DNA from: Candidatus Saccharimonadota bacterium
GTDB lineage: Bacteria > Patescibacteriota > Saccharimonadia > Saccharimonadales > UBA4665
Direction: 5' to 3'
Assembly (NCBI GenBank): GCA_002746885.1
Contig: PDRS01000006.1
Location: forward strand, 124,001-188,000
Length of the DNA stretch: 64,000 nt
Below are positions 9,453-18,510 of the stretch, one piece after another. The notes below the pieces were generated by a model. It was not told the origin of the DNA, did not search any database, and was given only the letters and a program-made list of their open reading frames with translations. Numbering within the stretch: the stretch's first letter is position 1; every line of letters begins with the position of its first letter. The position numbers and the translations under genes were made by a program.

Positions 9453-10001
9453 CTAATTACAGAGATGTGTTTTTGGCAAAGCCTCTGCGGCAGATATCGC
9501 CGGCATGTGTAATTTTGCGCCAACGTGCAGTTCATATTCTTCGTAGCCTGGCCAACCAGCATTCAGTTCGTAAATTCGCGGCCACTGTTCGTAACTACCG
9601 TAGTACTTTTCGGCGATACAGCCATAGGTATCACCCGCCTGCACTGCGTACATTGCAGCTTCTTTAGGAGAACTGTTGTCAGCATTGTCAGTTGGCTTAG
9701 CGGCACTGTTTTTGCCGTCTTTGCTGTTTTTACCATCTTTGCTGTTCTTTTTCTTTTCACTATCTTTGGACGTGTCAGTCGATACGTTTTCGCCGGCTTT
9801 CTGAGATTTTTCATCTTTTGCTGCTTCTTTGGTCTTGGTTTCCGCTGTGGCCGTGCCGAGGTAGCTCTTCACGCGCGCAGATACAGAGGCGTCTCCTCCA
9901 CCCACGCCAGTTGCTGCGACAAAAAGCGGCACCAAAAGAGTTGCGCCAAGCCCCGCTAAAACTCGTTGGAAAAGAGTCGTTTTGGTCATGGTTTTGCTCA
10001 T
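9453..10001 (-). CDS. LysM-domain membrane protein
   Basis: 182 residues. The start at 10001 follows a strong Shine-Dalgarno (AAAGGGGG) and lies next to the stop of 10003-10413. One N-terminal hydrophobic segment (LVPLFVAATGVG) is followed by a Lys/Asp/Ser-rich linker with repeats of KDGKNS. The C-terminal LysM domain begins at YAVQAGDTYGCIAEKYYG and probably binds peptidoglycan. It sits downstream of a small membrane protein and probably forms a two-gene unit with it. Confidence 0.85.
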   Translation of the reverse strand: MSKTMTKTTLFQRVLAGLGATLLVPLFVAATGVGGGDASVSARVKSYLGTATAETKTKEAAKDEKSQKAGENVSTDTSKDSEKKKNSKDGKNSKDGKNSAAKPTDNADNSSPKEAAMYAVQAGDTYGCIAEKYYGSYEQWPRIYELNAGWPGYEEYELHVGAKLHMPAISAAEALPKTHLCN

Positions 10002-10002
10002 G

Positions 10003-10413
10003 TTATTTTCCCCCTTTCGCATCTTGTTCGGCCGTGGCTGCCGCAGCGCCGACAAGCGCCGTCACGGCAACCAATAGTGCGGTTGCCCAGAAATCACCAG
10101 CCAAGACAACACGAAACGTATCATCGAGTCCGCCGAGACTAACTGTTTCGCTGACGCCGGCCCAGCCCGCGGCAACAGCGCCCAAAACGCGCGCCACCAC
10201 AGCGGCGAGTGCGCCCGCCGCGAGACCGCGCTTTGCCTGAGTTGCGTTATCGGCGCGACGCTCGAAGCGAGTTATAGCAGATAGCCCGCCTACGGTAATC
10301 ACTATACCGAAGACGCCCCACCAAGCGTTGTTATAGAAGGCGGAGAGCCACGCGCCACTAAATAATGGCACGCCCGCCAGTAGTCCCACCCACTGGTAAC
10401 GTTTAAGTTGCAT
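10003..10413 (-). CDS. Four-helix membrane protein
   Basis: 136 residues with four predicted membrane segments and short loops. Its stop lies one base before the LysM gene start, and a purine-rich ribosome site (GGGAGAGGGA) precedes its ATG. No family recognised; co-transcription suggests an envelope role with the LysM protein. Confidence 0.7.
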   Translation of the reverse strand: MQLKRYQWVGLLAGVPLFSGAWLSAFYNNAWWGVFGIVITVGGLSAITRFERRADNATQAKRGLAAGALAAVVARVLGAVAAGWAGVSETVSLGGLDDTFRVVLAGDFWATALLVAVTALVGAAAATAEQDAKGGK

Positions 10414-10469
10414 ATCCCTCTCCCTTTGTTAGTATTTGTATTTAACCATACCACAAGCGTCATGTAAAT

Positions 10470-10722
10470 ACTGTTGAAGGAGATACGTTTTGCGGAGACG
10501 AAAACTTTGCTTAGGCAATGCCCCGGTTTTGGCTGCTTTCTAGCCAGCTTCGCTAGAACTATGCTAAACCCGAGCACCCGAACTACGGGGACCCCTCTTA
10601 AGGGTTGCGCGACACGTACATGGTACGCACAAACACGAAGTCTGATTAACGGCAAGCTACGCTCAGCTAAGCGGGCATTTCGGGCAAAAACTGATTAAGG
10701 CCGCTACGCACAGGAATGTGCA
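10470..10722. other. Structured intergenic region after dnaK
   Basis: This 310-nt gap contains several hairpins: TTCTAGC/GCTAGAA, CCCG/CGGG, CGTAC/GTACG, and GCACA/TGTGC at 10708-10721 just after the dnaK stop. CTGATTAA occurs twice. An open frame at 10474-10698 on the plus strand needs a TTG start and looks non-coding. It could be a dnaK 3' region, a small RNA, or a degenerate repeat. It does not match tmRNA, RNase P RNA or SRP RNA signatures that I know. Confidence 0.4.
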
Positions 10723-10724
10723 AC

Positions 10725-12662
10725 TTATTTTTCGTCGACAACTTCGCCTTCTACAGGACCATCGTCTTTTTTCTTCTTGTCGTCCTTGCTCTTCTTTTTT
10801 GAGTCGCTCGATTCGTCTTGGTCTTTTTCCTCCGACTCTTGGCCCTCGGCTTCTTTGGCGGCAGCTTCGTACATTTTAGCGCCTATCGGCATGAGGACAT
10901 CATTGAGTTCTTTGGCGGCCGCTTCGAGCGCGTCTTTGTCGGCTTTTTCGTCAGCGACAACTTTTTTCGCCTTTTCGACTGCTTCATCGATGGTTTTTTT
11001 GTCGTCTTCGGCAACTTTTTCCTCGCCTTTCAGTTTTTCGGCTTGGTACACGGCACTGTCGAGCACATTGCGCGCTTCAACGGCAGCCTTCTTCTGCTTG
11101 TCTTCTTCGGCGTGTGCTTCGGCTTCTTTGGCCATTTTTTCTACTTCTTCTTTGTCGAGGCTTCCGCTGCCCTGAATGGTGATATTCTGCTCTTTACCAG
11201 TGCCTTTATCTTTGGCGGCAACGTTGAGAATACCGTTTGCGTCGATATTGAAGGTCACTTCGATTTGCGGCATACCGCGCGGCGCTGGAGCAATACCATC
11301 GAGAATAAAGCGGCCAAGCGACTTGTTGCCTTCCGCCATTTCGCGCTCGCCCTGCAAGACGTGCACCTCTACCTGCGGTTGGTTATCTGCCGCTGTACTG
11401 AACACTTCTGATTTGCTGGTTGGAATGGTCGTATTACGATCAATTAGACGAGTCATCACGCCACCCATAGTTTCTATACCAAGACTGAGCGGTGTGACAT
11501 CCAGCAATAGCACGTCTTTGACATCGCCTTGCAGCACGCCTCCCTGAATGGCTGCGCCTATCGCAACGACTTCGTCTGGGTTGACACCTTTCATCGGCTC
11601 TTTGCCAAAGATTTCCTGCACTTTTTTCTGCACCGCAGGCATACGAGTCATGCCGCCCACAAGCACAATGTTATCTATGTCGCTAGCTTTCAGCCCAGCA
11701 TCTTTGAGTGCCTTAGCGCACGGTTCGGCGGTTTTGTCGACTAAGTCTTTTACAAGGTCTTCGAGCTTCGCACGAGTCAGTTTGTGCTCAAAGTGCTTTG
11801 GCCCATCGGCATCAGCCGTAAGAAATGGCAGGTTGATGTCGACTTCTTGAGCAGTACTGAGCTCTATTTTTGCCTTTTCTGCTTCGTCGCGCAGGCGCTG
11901 CATAGCCGCATTGTCGTCGCGAATATCCACGCCGTGTTCTTTTTTGAACTCATCGGCAAAGTAGTTGACAATGACACGGTCAAAGTCGGCACCGCCAAGG
12001 TGTGTGTCACCGTTGGTAGACTTTACTTCAAATACGCCGTCGCCGAGCTCAAGCACCGAAACATCGAACGTACCGCCGCCCAAATCGTAGACGACAATTT
12101 TTTCATCTGTTTTGCCTTTGTCTAGACCGTAAGCGAGCGCCGCAGCAGTTGGCTCGTTGATGATACGCTTGACTTCAAGGCCGGCAATTTTGCCTGCATC
12201 TTTTGTGGCATGGCGTTGACTGTCATCAAAGTAGGCGGGCACCGTGATAACCGCCTCAGTGACAGGACTACCCAAAAAGGCTTCGGCATCTGCCTTCAGT
12301 TTGCCCAAAATCATAGCGCTTACTTCTTCTGGGCTATACGTTTTGCCGCCCATTTCAACTTTGATGCTATTACCGCTTTTGATGATTTTGTAACCCATGA
12401 GTTTTAGGTCACGCTGGACTTCTTTGTCTTCGAAGTTACGACCTATTAAACGCTTGACTTCATACACAGTGTTTTTTGAGTTCGTTACCTGCTGGCGGCG
12501 AGCAACCTGACCGACAAGCCGTTCGGCTTTTTTATTGACCGCAACCACGGATGGCGTCGTGCGATTACCTTCGCTGTTGGTGATGATTTCAGGCTTACCG
12601 CTTTGCATGACCGCCATAGCTGAGTTGGTTGTACCTAAATCTATTCCGATAATTTTACCCAT
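10725..12662 (-). CDS. dnaK: Chaperone DnaK (Hsp70)
   Basis: 645 residues, complete. The ATPase domain starts [13 protein letters not shown] and carries [16 protein letters not shown] and the [14 protein letters not shown] motif. The substrate-binding domain and lid follow. The tail is rich in Lys, Asp and Ser and ends GEVVDEK. It refolds proteins with DnaJ and GrpE, both in this region. A Shine-Dalgarno (GAGAGG) precedes the ATG, unlike dnaJ and hrcA, and the mRNA has a leader of about 220 nt containing a second CIRCE-like site. Confidence 0.98.
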   Translation of the reverse strand: MGKIIGIDLGTTNSAMAVMQSGKPEIITNSEGNRTTPSVVAVNKKAERLVGQVARRQQVTNSKNTVYEVKRLIGRNFEDKEVQRDLKLMGYKIIKSGNSIKVEMGGKTYSPEEVSAMILGKLKADAEAFLGSPVTEAVITVPAYFDDSQRHATKDAGKIAGLEVKRIINEPTAAALAYGLDKGKTDEKIVVYDLGGGTFDVSVLELGDGVFEVKSTNGDTHLGGADFDRVIVNYFADEFKKEHGVDIRDDNAAMQRLRDEAEKAKIELSTAQEVDINLPFLTADADGPKHFEHKLTRAKLEDLVKDLVDKTAEPCAKALKDAGLKASDIDNIVLVGGMTRMPAVQKKVQEIFGKEPMKGVNPDEVVAIGAAIQGGVLQGDVKDVLLLDVTPLSLGIETMGGVMTRLIDRNTTIPTSKSEVFSTAADNQPQVEVHVLQGEREMAEGNKSLGRFILDGIAPAPRGMPQIEVTFNIDANGILNVAAKDKGTGKEQNITIQGSGSLDKEEVEKMAKEAEAHAEEDKQKKAAVEARNVLDSAVYQAEKLKGEEKVAEDDKKTIDEAVEKAKKVVADEKADKDALEAAAKELNDVLMPIGAKMYEAAAKEAEGQESEEKDQDESSDSKKKSKDDKKKKDDGPVEGEVVDEK

Positions 12663-12851
12663 GTTTTGTACCTCTCTTATGTTTCATAATTATTACTTTG
12701 TCAAACCTTGCTGGCGCAACAGAACCGCTGGTAGTTCACGCAAAAGCTACTCTTCTATATTCGTCGATGCTCCGAAGAACATGAACGCGACGAACACAAC
12801 AGCGCAGAACACGTTAACGTCTGTTACTACTACTCGGTTGTTATGCTTGCG

Positions 12852-12878
12852 TTAGCAGTTACTCGCATAGAGTGCTAA
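12852..12878 (-). promoter_or_regulatory. Degenerate CIRCE in the dnaK leader
   Basis: TTAGCAGTT, 9 nt, GAGTGCTAA: one perfect and one partial half-site just downstream of the predicted dnaK transcription start near 12881. It may give cooperative or roadblock repression. Confidence 0.6.
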
Positions 12879-12887
12879 AGTCACTTT

Positions 12888-12926
12888 ATTGTACACAGCC
12901 TAGCACTCTGCTGTCAAGAGTGCTAA
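12888..12926 (-). promoter_or_regulatory. dnaK promoter with overlapping CIRCE operator
   Basis: On the minus strand TTGACA (12912-12917), 18 nt, TACAAT (12888-12893). The CIRCE at 12900-12926 (TAGCACTC, 9 nt, GAGTGCTAA) has the -35 box inside its spacer, the same layout as at hrcA and dnaJ. Confidence 0.9.
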
Positions 12927-13029
12927 TTCATCGACTCAGTATAGCTATCTTGGCGCGAACGCTTCCTGTCAGCCGCCTCGTAGGTGTCAAGCTGTCGTGA
13001 TCACTTCTGCTACAGTTAAGGCTGTGGTG

Positions 13030-14547
13030 TTACACGCTCACCATCGACATGTCAGGACAGTAAAACGACGTGTCTGTCGCGTTTGGGCCGCCCGACGTCG
13101 ATTCGTATCTAGGTCGACTTGACCACGTTTCGCCGTTGTTCCGGTTGGTGCCCGCGCCAGTGACATAGACCCGACCACCAGAGTGATAGATAAATGGATC
13201 ACTTGAGGTCATGGTAGAACCTTTGTAAAAACATGGCGCATGGAACGACCACTCGCCACCCGTAACTTGGATGGGCGCTCTTTCGGCGGAATTAGGATTT
13301 TGCATGGCCTGACCGACGCTAGGACTAAAGAATGCTCCAGCGCCGCCATCCAGCCGTATAACGGTACCTGGCGCGGCGAGGTTGTCGTTGCTTCCTTTAT
13401 AACCTTCATACGATCCGCCAAAGAAGCGCAGGCCATGACCAGCGCTACCAGTGACTCTGAGCCCGCGCCAACCATTGAGTGCCGACATAAAAATGTAGCC
13501 GACGTTAGTTTTAGTGAGGCTGCCGAAAATCAGCTCGTAATCGTTGTCGCCATAACTACCGGTTTGTGCAGGGCTGGAGCTAACACCTATGTTGATGTAG
13601 CCATCCATCCATAGGTTGTTGTCCGCACCGCCCAGGTGAAATTGCGTATCCCACAAATTAAGCGCTGTCCAGTGGCCCGAAAAGGTCGTCTGGGTCAGGA
13701 GACATTTGCGATCTTTGCGACCAAACACGCCGCGCATCATATTGAACGACAGCGCGTGGAATTGACATGCATAGAGCGAACCAGTTGTGACATCTATAAA
13801 CTGGTGCCTAGATGAGCCAGAGTTGCCTTGGACGGCAAAATCTGCCATATAGATATCGAAAAGATTGCCGCCTGGCGTTACCCACCACGACGATGTGCCA
13901 GAGCTTATACCGTTACCAAGCCGAATATGCGTCGAGGTGTAAGCCGGGTTTTGTTCGAGGTTTCGCGGCCCAGCCGGCGTACCGACAAGTTTGAGCCCAC
14001 TATAGAGCTGACGCGTTTGGTTAAACGTATGTTCTCGCGCAGCTAGACGGATTGCAGGCATACTGTGGTGTCCTTGCTGCCACGCGATTGCCGCCGTGAG
14101 CTTATCGTCGTCACTAGCGCCGGCAAAGCTATCAAGCAGCCGAGTGCCGTCGTCCGGTGCTGCTGTACCGTTGATGGAAACAGTCACGTCGTTGCCACTG
14201 TTGGTCGCAACCACACCAGCACCAGTAAAGTTCAGTTTGGCTGCCGTTGATGTCAGGTTCGAACCTTCATCTTCGACTGCTATCGACCCGCCGCCCGTTG
14301 CGGGAGTCGCCCACGCCAGCTCGCTCCCGTTCCAGCTCAGGACTTGATCGGTCCCGGGACTATTGCTGATAGCGAGTTTTGGTTCGGTAATTGCGTTGTC
14401 AGCAATTTCGCTAGAGCCAACAGAGAGAGCACCGTTATTCCATTTGGCCGTCACACTGTTGTAGCGAAGGGCGTCGTTCTGCGCTAAGTTGCTGAAAAAT
14501 ACATCGTCAGCGTTTTGTATTCCTGTACCGGTACCGCTGAAAGGCAT
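13030..14547 (-). CDS. Phage-tail-fibre-like beta-helical protein
   Basis: 505 residues, no signal peptide. The N-terminal 150 residues are rich in Ser, Thr, Asn and Gly and resemble tail-fibre repeats (DALRYNSVTAKWNNGALS, TDQVLSWNGSELAWATP). The rest looks like a right-handed beta-helix, similar to phage depolymerase or appendage proteins. Its own promoter is visible: TTGCGA (14601-14606), 18 nt, TACAAT (14577-14582). It sits between grpE and dnaK with no integrase or other phage gene nearby. It could be a cell-surface adhesin, a domesticated phage fibre, or a recent insertion. Confidence 0.6.
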   Translation of the reverse strand: MPFSGTGTGIQNADDVFFSNLAQNDALRYNSVTAKWNNGALSVGSSEIADNAITEPKLAISNSPGTDQVLSWNGSELAWATPATGGGSIAVEDEGSNLTSTAAKLNFTGAGVVATNSGNDVTVSINGTAAPDDGTRLLDSFAGASDDDKLTAAIAWQQGHHSMPAIRLAAREHTFNQTRQLYSGLKLVGTPAGPRNLEQNPAYTSTHIRLGNGISSGTSSWWVTPGGNLFDIYMADFAVQGNSGSSRHQFIDVTTGSLYACQFHALSFNMMRGVFGRKDRKCLLTQTTFSGHWTALNLWDTQFHLGGADNNLWMDGYINIGVSSSPAQTGSYGDNDYELIFGSLTKTNVGYIFMSALNGWRGLRVTGSAGHGLRFFGGSYEGYKGSNDNLAAPGTVIRLDGGAGAFFSPSVGQAMQNPNSAERAPIQVTGGEWSFHAPCFYKGSTMTSSDPFIYHSGGRVYVTGAGTNRNNGETWSSRPRYESTSGGPNATDTSFYCPDMSMVSV

Positions 14548-14627
14548 GCTCTAGATTTTCCGTTTAACTTATGGTTATTGTAGCAGATAGGGCGCTAGTT
14601 TCGCAAAAAAGATAGAAATCTTGCTTG

Positions 14628-15191
14628 TTAGCTTTTTACACGAACCATAGCATGGCGAATAACTTCGCTACCCATGCAATAACCGGACTGGAGCTCTTCG
14701 CACACTATCTCTTGTTTGCCGTCGCCCTCTTCCATACTAACCGCTTCGTGTACGTGCGGGTCAAACGGCTCGCCGACGGTTTTAATACGCTCAACGCCCA
14801 AATCCGCCAAGGTTTTTGCGAACTGCTTCACTATGCCTTCGACCCCCTTCACGAAGTCATTGTCCGCCAATTCTGGCGGAATATGCTGTAGGGCGCGCTC
14901 AAAGTTATCTATGACCGGCAGCAAATCTTTTATGATGCCTGCTTTCACGGTTGAGTGTAGGCTTGCCACCTGCTCATCGTTTCGGCGACGCAAGTTCACG
15001 GCATCGGCCCGCTCTCGCTGAAGTGCTTCTGTCAGTTCTGCGACTTGCTGCTGAATGTGTGCATTTTCTGCCGCAAGCTGCTCGGCAACCTGGTGGTAAT
15101 CAACTGCCGCCTTACCTTTTGCGTCCGTTTTTGGCTGGTCGCTTGTCGAGGTTCGGTCTTTCTTGTGGTGGACTGTTTTGTCCTTCGGCAT
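14628..15191 (-). CDS. grpE: GrpE nucleotide exchange factor
   Basis: 187 residues. A charged N-terminal region is followed by a long coiled coil and the conserved LLPVIDNFERALQHIP, FVKGVEGIVKQF and FDPHVHEAVS motifs. It releases ADP from DnaK. It lies 61 nt after hrcA with a ribosome site (AAAGGAA), so it is expressed from the CIRCE-controlled hrcA promoter. A short AT-rich hairpin followed by T residues near 14601-14620 may end this transcript before the tail-fibre-like gene. Confidence 0.95.
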   Translation of the reverse strand: MPKDKTVHHKKDRTSTSDQPKTDAKGKAAVDYHQVAEQLAAENAHIQQQVAELTEALQRERADAVNLRRRNDEQVASLHSTVKAGIIKDLLPVIDNFERALQHIPPELADNDFVKGVEGIVKQFAKTLADLGVERIKTVGEPFDPHVHEAVSMEEGDGKQEIVCEELQSGYCMGSEVIRHAMVRVKS

Positions 15192-15252
15192 GTCTTGTTT
15201 GTTCCTTTCTTTGTCCTATGCAGCAATCGACGCTCAAACGTCGATCTTCCGT

Positions 15253-15948
15253 TTATAACACTTCTTCCAGCGCCTTACCAGCGTGAGTCACCAGACTCAT
15301 CACATCGCGGTAGCTTTGACGGGTCGGGCCGAGCGTGCCTATGTAACTCCGGTCACTAAAAGGACTACGGAACCGACTTATGATAAGGCTGACGTCGGCG
15401 CTGCGACCAATGGGATTCTCGCTGCCGATATAAACACTAAGCGGTTGGTTCGGCGCTGCTTCGCGCAACCACGGTTCGAGGTTGTCGAGCAGAGCCGCAA
15501 CTTGCTGGACATGGTGTCCGTCATGAAACTCTGGCTGACCGAACAGGTTTGAAAGGCCCGATATATAGAGCTGATTACCTATGGTAGCCAGACCGAGGTT
15601 GTGGGTGAGTTCTACGAGTGTGTCAACAGCGTTGCGAATCGCACGTTCGGGCAGGCCGCTATCTTGCAAGCGCGCGGTAAGCGCTTTTTCGGTTCGAGAC
15701 GGCTTGTCTTCTTCTATCTCGGAGACTTCGTTGACATAATAGCGGTAGCCTTTGTCGGTCGGTATGCGCCCAGCACTCGTGTGCGGCTGGCGTATATAAC
15801 CCATATTCTCTAGCTCAGCCATTTCGGCTCGGATGGTTGCGCTCGAAACGCTGAAAACTTTTGCTAAGAGACTACTGCCGACGGGTACGGCGACTTCGGC
15901 ATACTGTTCTATGATGGCAATCAGAATTTGCTTTTGACGTGGTGTCAT
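15253..15948 (-). CDS. hrcA: Heat-inducible repressor HrcA, short form
   Basis: 231 residues against about 340 usual. The winged helix at residues 1-70 (SSATIRAEMAELENMGYI) and the C-terminal IGTLGPTRQSYRDVMSLV are conserved; much of the central inserted domain is missing. HrcA binds CIRCE operators, of which four are present nearby, including one over its own promoter (autoregulation). TATGCT with upstream TG ends 6 nt before the ATG, so the mRNA should start on the A of the start codon. Confidence 0.93.
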   Translation of the reverse strand: MTPRQKQILIAIIEQYAEVAVPVGSSLLAKVFSVSSATIRAEMAELENMGYIRQPHTSAGRIPTDKGYRYYVNEVSEIEEDKPSRTEKALTARLQDSGLPERAIRNAVDTLVELTHNLGLATIGNQLYISGLSNLFGQPEFHDGHHVQQVAALLDNLEPWLREAAPNQPLSVYIGSENPIGRSADVSLIISRFRSPFSDRSYIGTLGPTRQSYRDVMSLVTHAGKALEEVL

Positions 15949-15965
15949 GTTCTAAGCATAGCACT

Positions 15966-15992
15966 TTAGCACTCAAAACTCAAGAGTGCCAA
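15966..15992 (-). promoter_or_regulatory. CIRCE operator of hrcA-grpE
   Basis: TTAGCACTC, 9 nt, GAGTGCCAA. On the minus strand the -35 TTGAGT (15978-15983) lies in the spacer, followed 17 nt later by TATGCT (15955-15960). Confidence 0.9.
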
Positions 15993-16055
15993 GCACGTTT
16001 GCCAAGTACGTTTTGCTCCACGGTAAGCGGTCGTGTAAGCAATATACCGATTCGT

Positions 16056-16769
16056 TTAGTGCGCCTTCAAATCATCAAGGATTCGTTCAACCCATACACG
16101 ATAGCTTTTGTCTATTTGGCGCTGTTTGTCGTCATGCGCAATGATGCCTTCGGCCGAGCGAATTGCTTGGTCAAGATCTTCGTTGACCAAAAAGTGATAA
16201 TACGGCTGCTTCAGCGCATCCTCAAGCTCTTTGATAGCGCTTGCACGACGCGTTGGCCACGCCTCACTGAACTCTTCTTCGCTCTCGTAGCGATGCTTGA
16301 TTCGCTCCATCCAGACCGCAAAACTCGGCGGCACCACGAAGATAGCAACAACATTGTCTGAAAGCGATTTAAAGGTGTGCACTCCTTGGATATCGACATC
16401 GACAATCGGTTTTTTGCCCGCTGCGGCCGCCCGCTCTATCTCGCTTGCCAAAACGCCGTAAACACAGTCGTGAACAAGGGCTGCTTCTATGTACTCACCG
16501 TTTCGCAGTTTTTCTGCCGCCTGCTCGGTGCTGAGAAAGTGGTAGTCCACGCCGTCGCGCTCTAAAACGCCGTTGTTTTCGCGCGGTTCGCGCGTGGTAC
16601 TTGTCACTATGTCGTGGTATGCTCCGCTTTTGAGCAGTCCGTTCATAATGGCGTTTTTGCCGGCACCAGCTGTTCCTGCGAAAATTACGAGCCGCTGAGA
16701 CCGCAATGTGTCGACCGTTTTTTGGCTTGGTTTGTAATTTTCTATAAGTTGTTTGATATCATCTTGCAT
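16056..16769 (-). CDS. Guanylate kinase-like protein
   Basis: 237 residues. The guanylate kinase fold is clear: P-loop GTAGAGKN near residue 32, then TSTTREPRENN and DYHFLS for GMP binding. The last P-loop residue is Asn in place of the usual Ser/Thr, and the C-terminus is about 30 residues longer than usual. GMP phosphorylation is likely but the P-loop change leaves some doubt. TGGTATAAC ends 6 nt before the ATG, so the mRNA is probably leaderless. Confidence 0.8.
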   Translation of the reverse strand: MQDDIKQLIENYKPSQKTVDTLRSQRLVIFAGTAGAGKNAIMNGLLKSGAYHDIVTSTTREPRENNGVLERDGVDYHFLSTEQAAEKLRNGEYIEAALVHDCVYGVLASEIERAAAAGKKPIVDVDIQGVHTFKSLSDNVVAIFVVPPSFAVWMERIKHRYESEEEFSEAWPTRRASAIKELEDALKQPYYHFLVNEDLDQAIRSAEGIIAHDDKQRQIDKSYRVWVERILDDLKAH

Positions 16770-16832
16770 GCAGTAGTTATACCAAACAATCCATCCGCCG
16801 CAAACTCTTTTCTTACCACATGCGCCAACTGG

Positions 16833-17474
16833 CTAGATTCTCATTGGCTTCGCATCTTGCACTCGAACAATAGTGGCACCGAGCTTAACGACGCGAGGTA
16901 AACTGATTTGCGAGATTATTTCGGGATGCCGCGCGATACTGATGTGCGGCCTGAAGGGTGATTGGCTAAACCCCACATCAAACGCCATGTCCGCAAGCTC
17001 ATGTAACGCACAGTGCTCTTGACAGATATCGTCTCTTGACAAGGTAAGACCGAGCCAGTCACCATCGCCGTACCTCCCGAAAGACTTAACCTCCGCAATG
17101 CGCTGTTTGGCATCCCTTAGCTGGGCGCTGTTTTGAATTATCTCAGCAAATCTTGCAGTAAGCTCGGTGCCATCACCGCAAGAAAACTCACAAGATATGC
17201 CCAACGTGGTCAGACTCAGTCTGCCCAGTGGTTTTGTCTCTATGCCCTTTTCTTGCATTCGCGTCATGAGTCGCCGCAGCCCTGACGTCGGCAACACCTG
17301 TCGAGCTATCCATATCCCATAGTTTCCTGCTGAACTACGTCGGCCTTTTTGTAGAAACGGCACATCCGGCGGCGACAATACAGCGCTTTCTATGGCTTCC
17401 ACGCCGCGCTTCTTCCGCCCAGCGTCCAGCGAACCATTTGAATGCGATCTTTGATGGTGTCTCGACATCATCAA
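16833..17474 (-). CDS. Possible 2H-phosphoesterase-like protein
   Basis: 213 residues. FRPHISIAR near residue 180 resembles the second HxS/T motif of LigT/2'-5' RNA ligase-like 2H phosphoesterases, but the first His motif is not evident, so activity is doubtful. The start overlaps the stop of the lepA C-terminal half by ATGA, so the two are translationally coupled. Confidence 0.45.
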   Translation of the reverse strand: MMMSRHHQRSHSNGSLDAGRKKRGVEAIESAVLSPPDVPFLQKGRRSSAGNYGIWIARQVLPTSGLRRLMTRMQEKGIETKPLGRLSLTTLGISCEFSCGDGTELTARFAEIIQNSAQLRDAKQRIAEVKSFGRYGDGDWLGLTLSRDDICQEHCALHELADMAFDVGFSQSPFRPHISIARHPEIISQISLPRVVKLGATIVRVQDAKPMRI

Positions 17475-18433
17475 TCTCTCTGCAGCATGACGGTAAAGGC
17501 TTCGGCGGGAATATCCACTTTACCAAAACGTTTCATACGTTTTTTGCCTTTGGCCTGTTTGGCCAGCACCTTCTTTTTACGCGAAACATCGCCGCCATAA
17601 AGGCCAGTTGTGACGTCTTTGCGATAAGCACTTATATCTTCGCGGGCAATAAAACGACCATTTATACCCGCCTGTAAAGCGACTTGAAAATTCTGGCGAG
17701 GAATGACTTCTTTGAGTCGTTCTACAACGTCGCGGCCGAGTTTTTGCGACTCGCTACGGTGCGTCATAATACTCAAACTGGGCACCATTTGCCCAGCCAC
17801 ATAAAAGTCAACTTTCACAAGATCTTCGGCACGATACTGTCCGAGCTCGTAGTTGAAGCTGCCATAGCCGCTCGTCGCACTTTTGAGCTGGTCGTAAAAA
17901 TCGGTCAGCAAGTTGGCAAGCGGCGCCTCAAAACTCAAAAGCGCCCGCTCTTCCACATAACTCAGGTTCTTTTGCAGACCGCGTTTACTCGATATGAGCT
18001 GAATAACTGGTCCTACGTAGTTTTTTGGCACAACTATTTCGCCGCGTATCCATGGTTCGCGAATTTCAATTATCTTCGCTGGGTCAGGCAACTCGGCAGC
18101 CGACTTTATATCAAGCTCGTCGCCGTTTACTAACGTAATTTGATAGTCAGTACTCGGGTTTGTCACTACCAAGTCAAGGCCATACTCACGCTCCAGCCGC
18201 TCGCGGATAATATCCATGTGCAATAGCCCCAGAAAACCAATACGCACCCCAAACCCCAACACCGGCGAATTCTCTGGCGCAAACTGCAGTGCGCTATCGC
18301 TGAGACTCAGCTTTTCTATAGCGTCTTTGAGGTCCTGATACTGCTCGTTGCTTTCTGGAAAGAACCCAGCATACACAAACGGCTTGATTTCTTTGTAGCC
18401 AGGTAGGGGCTGGACGGTTATATTATTTGACAT
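17471..18433 (-). CDS. lepA: Elongation factor 4, C-terminal half (split LepA)
   Basis: 320 residues covering domain III, domain IV and the C-terminal domain of LepA/EF4. The first residues (LPGYKEIKPFVYAG) match the LepA linker where domain III begins, and the last match the conserved tail (YGGDVSRKKKVLAKQ, KKRMKRFGKVDIP). No G domain is present; it is encoded 4.7 kb upstream at 23157-24221 on the same strand. An extended -10 TGTTATAAT (18443-18448 plus upstream TGT) lies 9 nt before the ATG, so this half has its own promoter and an almost leaderless mRNA. Intact reading frame and promoter suggest a working two-chain EF4, not decay. Confidence 0.9.
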   Translation of the reverse strand: MSNNITVQPLPGYKEIKPFVYAGFFPESNEQYQDLKDAIEKLSLSDSALQFAPENSPVLGFGVRIGFLGLLHMDIIRERLEREYGLDLVVTNPSTDYQITLVNGDELDIKSAAELPDPAKIIEIREPWIRGEIVVPKNYVGPVIQLISSKRGLQKNLSYVEERALLSFEAPLANLLTDFYDQLKSATSGYGSFNYELGQYRAEDLVKVDFYVAGQMVPSLSIMTHRSESQKLGRDVVERLKEVIPRQNFQVALQAGINGRFIAREDISAYRKDVTTGLYGGDVSRKKKVLAKQAKGKKRMKRFGKVDIPAEAFTVMLQRD

Positions 18434-18442
18434 TATTTGTTA

Positions 18443-18451
18443 ATTATAACA
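18443..18451 (-). promoter_or_regulatory. Promoter of the lepA C-terminal half
   Basis: Minus-strand TGTTATAAT, a perfect -10 with extended TG, placed so that transcription starts about 3 nt before the ATG. No good -35 is seen, as expected for an extended -10 promoter. Confidence 0.7.
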
Positions 18452-18510
18452 TTTTCTCATGCGTGCTCGATCTACCACCACATTAGCAAAAATGCTAGCC
18501 CTGCTAAGAA

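Noticed and set aside
10474..10698. 74-codon plus-strand frame after dnaK
   Set aside because: It needs a TTG start and overlaps the hairpin-rich spacer; probably non-coding.
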